The notes under the pieces: generated by a model
Seen by the model: only the letters and a program-made list of their open reading frames with translations
Told to the model about the DNA's origin: nothing
The model's database searches: none
Program-made: the position numbers and the translations under genes
DNA from: Candidatus Scalindua sp.
GTDB lineage: Bacteria; Planctomycetota; Brocadiia; Brocadiales; Scalinduaceae
DNA: 64,000 bases
Direction: 5' to 3'
Assembly (NCBI GenBank): GCA_021776915.1
Contig: JAIQZU010000025.1
Location: 25,602 to 89,601 of the forward strand
Part shown: positions 54,954 to 62,871 of the stretch, in pieces
Layout of the letters: every line of letters begins with the position of its first letter
Position numbering within the stretch: position 1 is the stretch's first letter

Positions 54954-55413
54954 CTTCTACTCTTGGTACATTATAACCCAGGGTCTTCAGTATTTTCGAT
55001 TCCTCTTCGTGCATCACACTGGCATCTTCTTCGTTGCAGTCATCATATCCCAATAAGTGTAATATACCATGTATAATATATAAAACAATTTCACCTTCAA
55101 TGGTTATATTTTTTTTGCCTGCTGTATCTACTGCAGTTTCTACTGAAACAATAATTTCTCCACTTAACAAATTTTTATTATTGCTTAATGGAAAAGATAT
55201 CACGTCTGTAACTTTATCAGAGTTAAAATACTGTTTATTAAGCTCTTTAATCCTGCTATTGTCAACAAGGGCAATACTCAGCCTGGCATCCTTTCCCCGG
55301 ACAAATAGCGCAGAGGACTTTCCCTCTTTGCTTAATACCTTCTTAACCGCACGCTTAATCTTACTACTCTTAATCTCATAATGCTTTTGTAAGTTAGCTA
55401 TCTCTATAATCAC
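54940..55413 (-). CDS. ybeY: endoribonuclease YbeY (rRNA maturation factor)
   Basis: YbeY is a metal-dependent nuclease for 16S rRNA 3' processing and ribosome quality control. TDVISFPL and the metal-site HGILHLLGYD motif are present. The third ligand position is Asp rather than the usual His (GYDDCNEED), seen in some relatives. Residues near 32-41 lie on DNA (55291-55320) that resembles the repeat at 42922, so that loop may have been inserted. Length 157 aa. It sits between phoH and recO. Confidence 0.88.
   Translation of the reverse strand: MIIEIANLQKHYEIKSSKIKRAVKKVLSKEGKSSALFVRGKDARLSIALVDNSRIKELNKQYFNSDKVTDVISFPLSNNKNLLSGEIIVSVETAVDTAGKKNITIEGEIVLYIIHGILHLLGYDDCNEEDASVMHEEESKILKTLGYNVPRVEDGFL
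55291..55320. repeat. repeat fragment inside the ybeY coding region
   Basis: CCCCGGACAAATAGCGCAGAGGAC here differs at few positions from CCCCGGACAAATGGCGCCGAGGAC at 42923, and from the core of the 61-bp repeat. The repeat reads through in frame as part of YbeY. It lies in the variable loop before the strand LSIALVD, so function need not be lost. Confidence 0.55.
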
Positions 55414-55416
55414 TTT

Positions 55417-56376
55417 TTAATTATCGTATGCATCGACAATATCCCTGACAAGCCGGTGCCGTACAATGTCCCTGCGTGTAAGGTATACAAAATCAACCCC
55501 TGGTACACCCTTTAACCTCTCCTGGACGTCTATTAGTCCTGATTTCTCTCCGGTCGGCAAATCAACCTGGGTTATATCACCCGTAACTACAACTTTAGTC
55601 CTTATCCCAAAACGTGTCAAGAAAGTCTTCATTTGCTTTACGGTACAATTCTGTGCCTCATCCAGTATTATAAAAGAATCATTAAGTGTTCTGCCCCTCA
55701 TAAAAGCCAGAGGCAGTATTTCTATTAATTCATTCTCAATATATTTCTTTACCTGTCCAATCTCAATCATGTCAGCCAGGGCATCATACAGCGGTCGTAA
55801 GTATGGATTTACCTTTGCCTGAATATCACCGGGCAGGAAGCCCAATCTCTCGCCCGCCTCTACAGCCGGGCGAGCCAGTATAATTTTCTTCAGATAACCG
55901 CTTTTCATTGTAGAAAGAGCCAGGGATACTGCTAAATATGTCTTTCCTGTCCCTGCAGGACCAATACAAAAGACCAAATCATTATTTCTTATCGCATTGA
56001 TATATCTGGCCTGACCCTCAGTCCTGGGCGCTACCGGTTGCCCTTTTATAAAAACCTCAACCGACCGTTCTGGTATTGAATGATCTATCTCCCTGTCTAT
56101 GCCAGCGATAGCAATATCAATGTCGTCTTCATCCAGCTTGCCGGTTCTTCTTATTATTTTTAACAGGCTGTTAACAACGTCAGTCAGCTTTTTAACTCTG
56201 TCAAACTCACCTTCATATTTTAACACCCCATTTCTGGCAACAATCTTTACACCAAAGACATCCCTCATGATTCTGAGGTTCTTATCATGGTTGCCAAACA
56301 AGATAGAAGCTTCCTGGTTGTTTTCTAGTTGTATCTTATCCTCAACAATTGTACTGTTTTCTGATACTTTACTCAT
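55417..56376 (-). CDS. phoH: PhoH-like ATPase
   Basis: The P-loop GPAGTGKTYLAV is at about residues 138-149, and FIILDEAQNCTVKQMK is the Walker B region; GDITQVDLP matches the superfamily I-type sensor. An N-terminal KH-like domain (residues 20-95) is present. PhoH/YbeZ proteins assist RNA metabolism with YbeY, and the phoH-ybeY pair is here 3 bases apart. Length 319 aa. Confidence 0.92.
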   Translation of the reverse strand: MSKVSENSTIVEDKIQLENNQEASILFGNHDKNLRIMRDVFGVKIVARNGVLKYEGEFDRVKKLTDVVNSLLKIIRRTGKLDEDDIDIAIAGIDREIDHSIPERSVEVFIKGQPVAPRTEGQARYINAIRNNDLVFCIGPAGTGKTYLAVSLALSTMKSGYLKKIILARPAVEAGERLGFLPGDIQAKVNPYLRPLYDALADMIEIGQVKKYIENELIEILPLAFMRGRTLNDSFIILDEAQNCTVKQMKTFLTRFGIRTKVVVTGDITQVDLPTGEKSGLIDVQERLKGVPGVDFVYLTRRDIVRHRLVRDIVDAYDN

Positions 56377-56389
56377 GTTATAACGTGGA

Positions 56390-57220
56390 TCAATATCTAA
56401 TGATTACTAAGAAATAATATGCGACAGGTATACTTATGAGTAATGAATCTAATATGTCAAGTAAACCGCCGAATGCCGGAATAGTGCTGCTTGAGTCCTT
56501 GACCTCCATATCTCTTTTTATAATAGATTCTATTAAATCTCCACATATTCCTGAAGCACCAACTATCAGCCCAAACGGTATTATTACGTAAAAAGGCAGA
56601 ATCTTCATCCCCGGTATGGTGTTCAGTCCAATGGCTATCAACAGACTGCTGAACAAAGCGAACGCTGCGCCTTCAATAGTCTTATTTGGACTAAAAGATG
56701 TTAACTTATGCCTGCCGAACTTTCTGCCAAAAAGATATCCACCTATGTCACCGCCCTTGGTAATCAGCAACACAAAAAGAATCAAACTTAACCCATTGGG
56801 CATATACCGAATCGACATTATAAACGAAAGAAAGAAATATATATAAATTATTCCGAAAAATGTAACTGAAACATTCTTAATCGTATCATCAATACCTCGC
56901 TTAAAAGCCTGAACACAAAATAGCCAGAAAATTACAGGGAAAAATATGCAGGCGCATATCGGTTTCAAACCCTCTTCATACACCGATAACCAGAGTCCCA
57001 GGAAGACAACCACACCTCCAACTATTCCCGACGCCTTGAATGGTGCAAAGCCTTTTTTTTCTATTATATTATAAAATTCAAATAAACACAACCCACCGGC
57101 AAGAAGACCCACAAGGCCAAGACCAATATCAGAATCAAAAGAATAATCAAAAAAGACTATACCGCAAAACCCAAGCAGCATGGCGGCGCCAAGTATGATT
57201 CTTGTCTTAAGCACACTCAT
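56390..57220 (-). CDS. cdsA: phosphatidate cytidylyltransferase
   Basis: CdsA makes CDP-diacylglycerol for phospholipid synthesis in the inner membrane. About eight membrane helices are present. The C-terminal signature reads GDLIESIIKRDMEVKDSS...IPAFGGLLDILDSLL, where the canonical GHGG is AFGG, and FSPNKTIEGA is the other conserved block. Length 276 aa. Its start overlaps uppS by four bases. Confidence 0.9.
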   Translation of the reverse strand: MSVLKTRIILGAAMLLGFCGIVFFDYSFDSDIGLGLVGLLAGGLCLFEFYNIIEKKGFAPFKASGIVGGVVVFLGLWLSVYEEGLKPICACIFFPVIFWLFCVQAFKRGIDDTIKNVSVTFFGIIYIYFFLSFIMSIRYMPNGLSLILFVLLITKGGDIGGYLFGRKFGRHKLTSFSPNKTIEGAAFALFSSLLIAIGLNTIPGMKILPFYVIIPFGLIVGASGICGDLIESIIKRDMEVKDSSSTIPAFGGLLDILDSLLISIPVAYYFLVIIRY

Positions 57221-57933
57221 TCTATTAACCCGCCGTACCTTCTTTCTCTTTTAGCATAATCACTCAAGGCCTCTTCCAGGTGTTTCTTCCTGAATTCCGG
57301 CCAATAGACAGACGTAAACCACAACTCGGCATAGGAGACTTCCCAGAGCAGGAAATTACTCACACGCATTTCACCACCTGTCCTGATAAGCAAATCCGGA
57401 TCAGTCATATCTGAGGTATACATGTAACCCTTAAAAACATCTTCATCTATATCTTGAAGTTTAACTACACCTTTCTTCACGTCCCTTGACAGTCCATTTG
57501 CAGCATCTACTATTTCAGTCCTTCCACCATAGTTAAGCGCAAGGCACAATATCATCCCTGTATTATTCTTACTTTCATCCATGCTGATAAATAGTTCCTT
57601 TTGAACATCCTCCGGCAGGGCCTCTGTCCGCCCAATTGTTTTGAGGATGATATCATTATCTCTTATGGTTGGTCTCTCTGCGATTAAAAACTTCTTCAAC
57701 ATTCTCATCAAAAATTTTACTTCCGTCTTCGAACGTTTCCAATTCTCATTTGAGAATGCATATAGCGTTAATTGCCCTATATGTTTCCTGGCACATTCAG
57801 TTGTTATTTCCCTTACAGAATTAACGCCTTCTTCATGTCCTCTGACTCTGAGAAAACCCTTTCGCCTTGCCCAACGCCCGTTTCCATCCATAATGATTGC
57901 TATATGATTTGGTAATTGCTTTTTCTTAGTCAT
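57217..57933 (-). CDS. uppS: isoprenyl (undecaprenyl) diphosphate synthase
   Basis: The enzyme extends farnesyl diphosphate to the polyprenyl carrier used for cell wall and glycans. The site HIAIIMDGNGRWARRKG is near residues 9-25, RGHEEGVNSVREI follows, and the C-terminal DPDLLIRTGGEMRVSNFLLWEVSYAELWF block is typical. Length 238 aa. It comes 3 bases after purA and overlaps cdsA by 4 bases. Confidence 0.95.
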   Translation of the reverse strand: MTKKKQLPNHIAIIMDGNGRWARRKGFLRVRGHEEGVNSVREITTECARKHIGQLTLYAFSNENWKRSKTEVKFLMRMLKKFLIAERPTIRDNDIILKTIGRTEALPEDVQKELFISMDESKNNTGMILCLALNYGGRTEIVDAANGLSRDVKKGVVKLQDIDEDVFKGYMYTSDMTDPDLLIRTGGEMRVSNFLLWEVSYAELWFTSVYWPEFRKKHLEEALSDYAKRERRYGGLIE

Positions 57934-57936
57934 TAT

Positions 57937-59211
57937 TTAAATACTGATAATCTGTGAACGTTCGGGACCAACGGATACCATCTTTACTTTCAGTCCGATA
58001 ATTTCCTCAATTCTTCTTATATAATTCATTGCCTTTCCGGGAAGCTCTTTTACATTCTTGATTTTAGAAGTATCTTCCAGCCAGCCGGCAACCTCTTCAT
58101 AAACCGGCTCACAATTTTCCAATATATCCAAATCAGCGGGAAAATTATGATAAACTTCTTTGTCACTTTTATATCCCGTACAGATTCTTATTGTTTCCCG
58201 GTCATCAAGCACATCCAGCTTTGTCATTATTAGCGAGTCTACGCCGCTGATCCTTACAGAATGCTTTATAGCCACAGCGTCAAACCAGCCGCACCTCCTT
58301 GGCCTGCCGGTAGTAGACCCGAATTCACCGCCTTTCTTACGAATATGCTCTCCCTGTTCATCATCAATCTCTGTTGGAAAAGGACCGCTGCCAACCCTGG
58401 TTGCATACGCCTTCGTTATCCCGATTATATTGTGAATCTGTTTGGGAGAAACCCCTATACCTGACGACACACCTCCTGCCGAAGCATTAGAGGAAGTAGT
58501 AAAAGGATAAGTCCCAAAATCTACATCCAGTAATGCCCCCTGGGCGCCTTCGAAGAGAATCTTTTTTTTGTCCTCTATAGCTACGGCCATCAATTCAACG
58601 GTATCACATACAAAGGGAGATATCTTGTCTGCATAAACGCAATACTCTTCATAAATTTCTTCCCATGAAACAGGTTCGTCATTATACAAATTAACGAATA
58701 ACCGGTTCTTCTCTTCTACCGTTCTCTTCAGCTTCTCCTTAAAATACTCTTTATGCAATAATTCAACAACCCGAATACCTTCTCGCGCTATCTTATCAGT
58801 ATAACATGGCCCTATACCACGGCCTGTTGTGCCAATCATTGAATTGCCCTTCTGCTTTTCTATGAGTAAATCCAGTTTTTTATGATACGGAAAGACGACA
58901 TGTGCGCGATCACTGACAAATAAATTCCCGTTCACCTTAATGTTTCTCTTTGTTAACCCCTCAACTTCATCCAGAAACAGACCTGGATCAAAAACAATCC
59001 CGTTTCCTATTACACATTTCTTATCCTGATGTAATATCCCTGACGGTATTAAATGAAAAACAAACTTTTCGTCATCAATGATAAGTGTATGGCCGGCATT
59101 ACCACCACCCTGATACCTCACAATAATGTCATAATCCTTCGCCAGGATATCTATTATCTTCCCTTTGCCTTCGTCTCCCCATTGCAATCCGATAACACAA
59201 GTATTTGTCAT
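57937..59211 (-). CDS. purA: adenylosuccinate synthetase
   Basis: PurA makes adenylosuccinate from IMP and aspartate. The P-loop is LQWGDEGKGKIIDIL, followed by QGGGNAGHTLI, GTTGRGIGPCY, FEGAQGALLDVDFGTYPF and GRPRRCGWFDAV, all canonical. Length 424 aa. It is the first gene of the long minus-strand run (purA to the TolC-like gene); its promoter should lie in the gap to the right, next to the integron. Confidence 0.96.
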   Translation of the reverse strand: MTNTCVIGLQWGDEGKGKIIDILAKDYDIIVRYQGGGNAGHTLIIDDEKFVFHLIPSGILHQDKKCVIGNGIVFDPGLFLDEVEGLTKRNIKVNGNLFVSDRAHVVFPYHKKLDLLIEKQKGNSMIGTTGRGIGPCYTDKIAREGIRVVELLHKEYFKEKLKRTVEEKNRLFVNLYNDEPVSWEEIYEEYCVYADKISPFVCDTVELMAVAIEDKKKILFEGAQGALLDVDFGTYPFTTSSNASAGGVSSGIGVSPKQIHNIIGITKAYATRVGSGPFPTEIDDEQGEHIRKKGGEFGSTTGRPRRCGWFDAVAIKHSVRISGVDSLIMTKLDVLDDRETIRICTGYKSDKEVYHNFPADLDILENCEPVYEEVAGWLEDTSKIKNVKELPGKAMNYIRRIEEIIGLKVKMVSVGPERSQIISI

Positions 59212-59725
59212 AAAAACTCACTTTTCTATCAAAATATATGAATATCTTGATGCATAGGAATTTAATTATTGATAACACTTCGGCACCACTCGGTGTGACG
59301 TCATCCTGAGCAGAGTCGAAGGATAGTCTTTCATCGTGATAGCTACCTAACTTATGCAAAATAATTATTTAGCTGACTATACAGAAGCCATTGGTAGATA
59401 TGAAGTTGCAATTATATGTTATTGAGATTAAATGTCAACAACAATAAGGACTTTAGATCACCTCATACTTTGTATTTGGCCAACATTTTCCCTTGACTTC
59501 AATAACGTATAGCTTTATCATGCCATTTCAACTCACTCTGTTTTACCAGTATAATAAGTTATCTTAAAGTTCTTATTTACAAGGATGTAGAATCATGAAC
59601 TTTCTTGCCAAATATAGTCGTTCACAAATCATAATATCTTTTTAAATAAAGTAGAAGTAATTCCAGAGACATAATATTTAAGCCATAGCATTAATTTAAA
59701 TTGAAAAAATAGATCTGAGTGCAAA
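59212..59725. other. junction region between the housekeeping run and the integron
   Basis: Between purA and the integrase remnant lie 514 bases with no gene. The patch at about 59275-59330 (CATCCTGAGCAGAGTCGAAG) looks like a dispersed intergenic repeat. A promoter-like pair lies at 59493-59521. No tRNA or other usual insertion target was seen. Confidence 0.5.
59493..59521 (+). promoter_or_regulatory. possible promoter ahead of the integrase remnant
   Basis: TTGACT, a 17-base spacer and TATCAT form a plausible sigma-70-type promoter on the plus strand, about 200 bases before the integrase remnant. No operator was recognised. Confidence 0.35.
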
Positions 59726-59958
59726 ATGCCTTATAAACGCGCAAAAGTGAATTCAAAGTACGTACCGAAATCGGTCAAATTAATGGATCAAGTGCACGAA
59801 GTCCTCAGGTATCATCATTATGCTATCCGAACAGAATTCGTGTCCTTCAAGAGTTGCTTGGCCACAAAGATGTTACTACAACAGAAGTTTATACTCATGT
59901 AATGAATAAGGATTTCAGTGGCCTGAAAAGTCCTTTGTTGGAACTGGAAAATGAATAG
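59726..59958 (+). pseudogene. intI: integron integrase (IntI) remnant with large internal deletion
   Basis: An ATG at 59726 opens a frame ending in [21 protein letters not shown], the typical N-terminus of an integron tyrosine recombinase. After a frame change around 59827 the other frame reads [22 protein letters not shown] and ends [13 protein letters not shown]. These are the box with the active-site His and the nucleophile Tyr of IntI, with the usual SPL tail. About 250 central residues are gone, including the other catalytic residues, so the gene is dead. It reads in the same direction as the cassettes. Confidence 0.85.
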
Positions 59959-59985
59959 AAGTATCTAGTATTACTATACTGCGAT

Positions 59986-60016
59986 TTTACATGATATTAC
60001 AATATACTGTTATAAT
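59986..60016 (+). promoter_or_regulatory. possible cassette promoter (Pc) upstream of attI
   Basis: A TATAAT at 60011-60016 has TTTACA 19 bases before it (or TTACAT with 18). It points into the cassettes and lies between the integrase remnant and the attI core, so it could drive cassette 1. Spacing is slightly long. Confidence 0.4.
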
Positions 60017-60042
60017 CGTGCATTATCGCACAAGAGTAAAGA

Positions 60043-60049
60043 GTTGGAT
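60043..60049 (+). other. attI/cassette 1 junction core
   Basis: GTTGGAT fits the GTTRRRY core where integrons join cassettes. It matches the complement of the R'' box (GTCCAAC) of the first attC in 6 of 7 bases, as expected if cassette 1 starts here. It lies 85 bases behind the integrase remnant. Confidence 0.6.
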
Positions 60050-60090
60050 AGACTAATATTGCAAACACATACTATGCGAGGTAACGAAAA

Positions 60091-60549
60091 ATGAATGAAA
60101 ACTCAATTTTGACAGACCCGCTTGCATGGATCCTATTGTTACTTTTTCTGCTTATCCTTCTATTACTCTGGTGGATATTCTTTCGCCCACCGGTGCTCTC
60201 AGAATCCGTAATCTTATATAACCGCTCCATTGAAAAGCTAGACTGCGATGGCCAATTGAAATGGCAGATACTGAGCTGGCTTGATGGTCCGAGAAACATT
60301 CTGATCAACGTGCAAAACAAGGGTGCTTGTCCGGTGAACATCTTTGCCAGGACGCGAGGCAGAGACTTTCCGGTTCTCCAAGCAGCGCCAGGTCCAGTTC
60401 AGGATCTCGGAGCTGGACCAATACCCTCGCCTGGATTCCCAACGGCTACCGGCCTTCCCCTTCGGCGTGGAATGATCGTATACGCTGTTTGTGGTTGCAT
60501 AGCTGGTGAGCCAGAATGTAAATTCGATATTGAGATTAAGACTGTCTAG
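60091..60549 (+). CDS. cassette 1 protein: single-span membrane protein, unknown
   Basis: A 152-aa protein with one strong N-terminal membrane helix (residues 12-30, LAWILLLLFLLILLLLWWIF) and an outside domain with Cys residues (GACPVN, CGCIAGEPEC). GAGG precedes the ATG. No family is recognised. It fills the first integron cassette (60044-60664), whose attC follows it by about 50 bases. Confidence 0.65.
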   Translation: MNENSILTDPLAWILLLLFLLILLLLWWIFFRPPVLSESVILYNRSIEKLDCDGQLKWQILSWLDGPRNILINVQNKGACPVNIFARTRGRDFPVLQAAPGPVQDLGAGPIPSPGFPTATGLPLRRGMIVYAVCGCIAGEPECKFDIEIKTV

Positions 60550-60597
60550 ACACCAATTCGTGGTAGAGAGTGAAATTTCATTGAGGTAAGTTTTCCT

Positions 60598-60670
60598 GTC
60601 CAACAAGGCGCTGCACCGGGCGGCAATGGAGCGCAGCGGAATTGCCGCCCGGTGAGCTTGGTCGTTATAT
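60598..60670 (+). other. attC site 1
   Basis: R'' is GTCCAAC (60598-60604) and R' is GTTATAT (60664-60670). The inner arms CACCGGGCGGCAAT and ATTGCCGCCCGGTG (60614-60627 and 60641-60654) pair perfectly, giving the imperfect hairpin of an attC. The AAGGCGCTG and GAGCTTGGTC segments are common at these positions in integron cassettes. Confidence 0.85.
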
Positions 60671-60689
60671 TTAATAGAAAGGAGGTGTT

Positions 60690-61115
60690 ATGCCAGTGAA
60701 TTATGACCCAGTTCTTACCGATATACTTAAGGACTTAACAAGGATACGATCTGCTTGGACAGAAAATCAATATGATTATGCACCTGATGCCGTGATTAAT
60801 TATATTGCTGCCAATGATGATGCTCTCAGGTTCTTCGTAAATGAGCTTTACAGATTAACCGACAGAGACGAGAGAAGACGCCTTTGCGATAATCATAGAG
60901 GCTTGGATGAGAACATCGTTGCCATAGAAGATCCAGGCACCTTAGATCAATTAGCTGCTGTTGAAAAAGCCACCCAACCAAGTGACGTATATAAACTTTC
61001 TCCCATCATTGAGGATGATATTATTGCCCTTATACGGCCAATTGAATACATGCAGCATGTCACTAATTGGACACCTTTCAGCGGAGTAATCAAGAACAGC
61101 CCAATTAATATTTAA
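60690..61115 (+). CDS. cassette 2 protein: soluble hypothetical
   Basis: A 141-aa acidic, helical, soluble protein with a strong AAAGGAGG ribosome site. I recognise no domain. It lies in cassette 2 (60665-61373). The 190 bases after it hold two weak hairpins (CCCATTT/AAATGGG near 61189-61217 and GTCCTGC/GCAGGGAC near 61238-61270) but no gene. Confidence 0.6.
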   Translation: MPVNYDPVLTDILKDLTRIRSAWTENQYDYAPDAVINYIAANDDALRFFVNELYRLTDRDERRRLCDNHRGLDENIVAIEDPGTLDQLAAVEKATQPSDVYKLSPIIEDDIIALIRPIEYMQHVTNWTPFSGVIKNSPINI

Positions 61116-61307
61116 AATTGTTTATAACTCAACACTGCAAAAAAGGGATCAACTCTTGGCTACATTAGAGTTTACTGTTTATCGCCGCCCCATTTATTGC
61201 TTGTCGTAAAAAATGGGACTTGGTTATTTATTTTGTGTCCTGCATTTGCAGAAAACGCAAAAGCAGGGACTATTTAAGAATTGCTATCAAAGTTTTAAGC
61301 ATAAAAC

Positions 61308-61379
61308 ATATAACATTCGCGTCCACCTGACTGGCGTTCCGAGGCGCTCCATTGCCGCCGGTGAGCTTGGTCGTTAGGT
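61308..61379 (+). other. attC site 2
   Basis: R'' is ATATAAC (61308-61314), the exact complement of the core GTTATAT that opens cassette 2 at 60664. R' is GTTAGGT (61373-61379). The 3' half (ATTGCCGCCGGTGAGCTTGGTCGTTAG) matches attC1; the 5' arm is more worn. Confidence 0.8.
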
Positions 61380-61406
61380 TGCCAATAACCTAAGGGAGGG
61401 TAACGA

Positions 61407-61598
61407 ATGGAACAATTCTTTAAGTACGCAAGTGAGATCATAGGTGCTGCTGCCTCTAGTCCACTGGGCATTCTTGCGCTGATCATCCTCACCCTTGGGG
61501 TGTTGGCATACTTCCTTTTTCGTCAAGCGTCGGAAGCAACGCGAGTTCTAATTTTTGTTCTTGTCCTTGTTGCGCAGAAGAAAGGGGTCACCCATTAG
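61407..61598 (+). CDS. cassette 3 protein: small membrane protein, 3' end replaced by a transposon
   Basis: The ATG follows GGGAGGG. The 63-aa frame has one membrane helix (SPLGILALIILTLGVLAYFLF) and a second hydrophobic stretch at the end (VLIFVLVLV). The last five codons and stop come from the left inverted repeat of the Y1 transposon at 61583. The original cassette would have been about 309 bp, so the intact protein was probably a little longer. It resembles tiny membrane proteins known from many cassettes. Confidence 0.6.
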   Translation: MEQFFKYASEIIGAAASSPLGILALIILTLGVLAYFLFRQASEATRVLIFVLVLVAQKKGVTH

Positions 61599-62755
61599 TA
61601 GGCCCCCTGTCAAGTAATTAAAACCTCCCTATCCCAAAGGGGCCAAGGGTCAGTCAATCAGCGTCAAGGGGTCTCGTCAAGGGGTCAAATCTCCCCTTGA
61701 CTGCATTGCCCTGATGCCTTAGAATCTCATTCATGGCAAGACCTTTACGAATTGAATATCCGGGCGCATGGTATCATGTTATGAATCGCGGAGCAAATCG
61801 TAATCGGATTTTTTCCAAAAATGATGATTACGAGCTTTTCATAAATGTGCTTAATGAGGCATGCACTCTTTTCAATGTATACGTTTCAGCTTATTGTCTC
61901 ATGAGTAACCACTATCATATTGTTGTTCATACCCCGGAAGGGAATCTGTCCAGATTTATGAGACATGTAAACGGAGTTTACACTCAACGATATAACAGAA
62001 AATATAAAAGAGATGGTACATTGTTCAGGGGACGATATAAAGCCATACTTATTCAGGCGGAGGAGTATCTGACTCAGGTAGTAAAATACGTTCATTGCAA
62101 TCCATTAAAGGCAAAAATAACAAATAATTTGAATAATTATAAATGGAGCAGTCATTCATTCTATCTTAAAGGCAAATCAGATAGTGATTGGCTGGATATC
62201 AATAGTTTGCTTGCTTATTTTTCAAGCAGGAAGAAGGAAGCAATAATTATGTATAAGGAGTTTATGGATATTGGATTAGAGGACGAAGTAATGAGGTTTT
62301 ATTCCAAAAAGGCTCAATGCTCGATATTTGGTGATAGTGGGTTTGTTGAAATGATTAAAGGAAAATTTGTAAAGAATGACAAAGAGTCTACTTTGGAAAT
62401 AAAGGAAAAAAGAGTAATTCTCGGTGAAGGAAAAGTAAAAGATATCAATAAAGCAATATGCAATACATTTAATATAGCAGAAAGTATACTATTTCAAACA
62501 AGGAGAGGTAATGAAAATATACCTCGATTATTTGCGATATCGTTATCACGTGAATTATCAGGATTGACTTCCCCTCAGATCGCAGAAAGATATAAGATTA
62601 AATCATACAAAACTGTAGCTTCAAGTAATTTTCGATTGAAAGAGAGAATGAGGAATAGCAGAAAGATAAAAAAGCAATATACAATGCTAAAGGGACAATG
62701 CGGTCAAGGGGAGATTTGACCCTATGCTTTGCTTTTCTACTAATGGGTGACCCCT
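61583..62755 (+). mobile_element. Y1 (RAYT-type) transposon with 19-bp perfect inverted ends
   Basis: AGGGGTCACCCATTAGTAG at 61583-61601 is the exact reverse complement of 62737-62755. A second inner inverted pair (61683-61708 and 62696-62721) matches 25 of 26 bases and contains the GGTCAAATCTCCCCTTGAC REP-like unit. The transposase lies between. No target duplication is apparent. It interrupts cassette 3. Confidence 0.8.
61733..62719 (+). CDS. REP-associated tyrosine transposase (RAYT, Y1-Tnp)
   Basis: A 328-aa HUH-type single-strand transposase. It starts RPLRIEYPGAWYHVMNRGA. The HUH-type His pair is in MSNHYHIVVHTPEGNLSRFMR, and the catalytic Tyr is in EEYLTQVVKYVHCNPLKA. The C-terminal half has a DNA-binding helix-turn-helix (LSGLTSPQIAERYKIKSYKTV). 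It probably moves REP-like hairpins. The stop lies in the right inner repeat. Confidence 0.92.
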   Translation: MARPLRIEYPGAWYHVMNRGANRNRIFSKNDDYELFINVLNEACTLFNVYVSAYCLMSNHYHIVVHTPEGNLSRFMRHVNGVYTQRYNRKYKRDGTLFRGRYKAILIQAEEYLTQVVKYVHCNPLKAKITNNLNNYKWSSHSFYLKGKSDSDWLDINSLLAYFSSRKKEAIIMYKEFMDIGLEDEVMRFYSKKAQCSIFGDSGFVEMIKGKFVKNDKESTLEIKEKRVILGEGKVKDINKAICNTFNIAESILFQTRRGNENIPRLFAISLSRELSGLTSPQIAERYKIKSYKTVASSNFRLKERMRNSRKIKKQYTMLKGQCGQGEI

Positions 62756-62787
62756 ATGCCTACTCTATGCTCCACTATGCTCCAAAT

Positions 62788-62861
62788 GCCTAACAAGGAA
62801 GTTGATCTGTCTGTAGTACTCGCACCGCTCGCACTACAAGCAGATCACTTCAGCGTTAGAT
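62788..62861 (+). other. attC site 3
   Basis: R'' is GCCTAAC (62788-62794) and R' is GTTAGAT (62855-62861). GAAGT-T-GATCTG pairs with CAGATC-ACTTC, leaving one extrahelical T as attC sites do, and GTAGT pairs with ACTAC further in. R'' matches the complement of the cassette 3 start GTTAGGT in 6 of 7 bases. Confidence 0.88.
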
Positions 62862-62871
62862 GGAGGAAAGA

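Noticed and set aside
59197..59359. frame next to purA that extends its N-terminus region on another frame
   Set aside because: It overlaps the purA start and a dispersed repeat; PurA has a normal N-terminus without it.
61190..61275. additional attC site in cassette 2
   Set aside because: Hairpins are present, but no RYYYAAC/GTTRRRY pair at the right distance; attC2 at 61308-61379 explains the cassette end.
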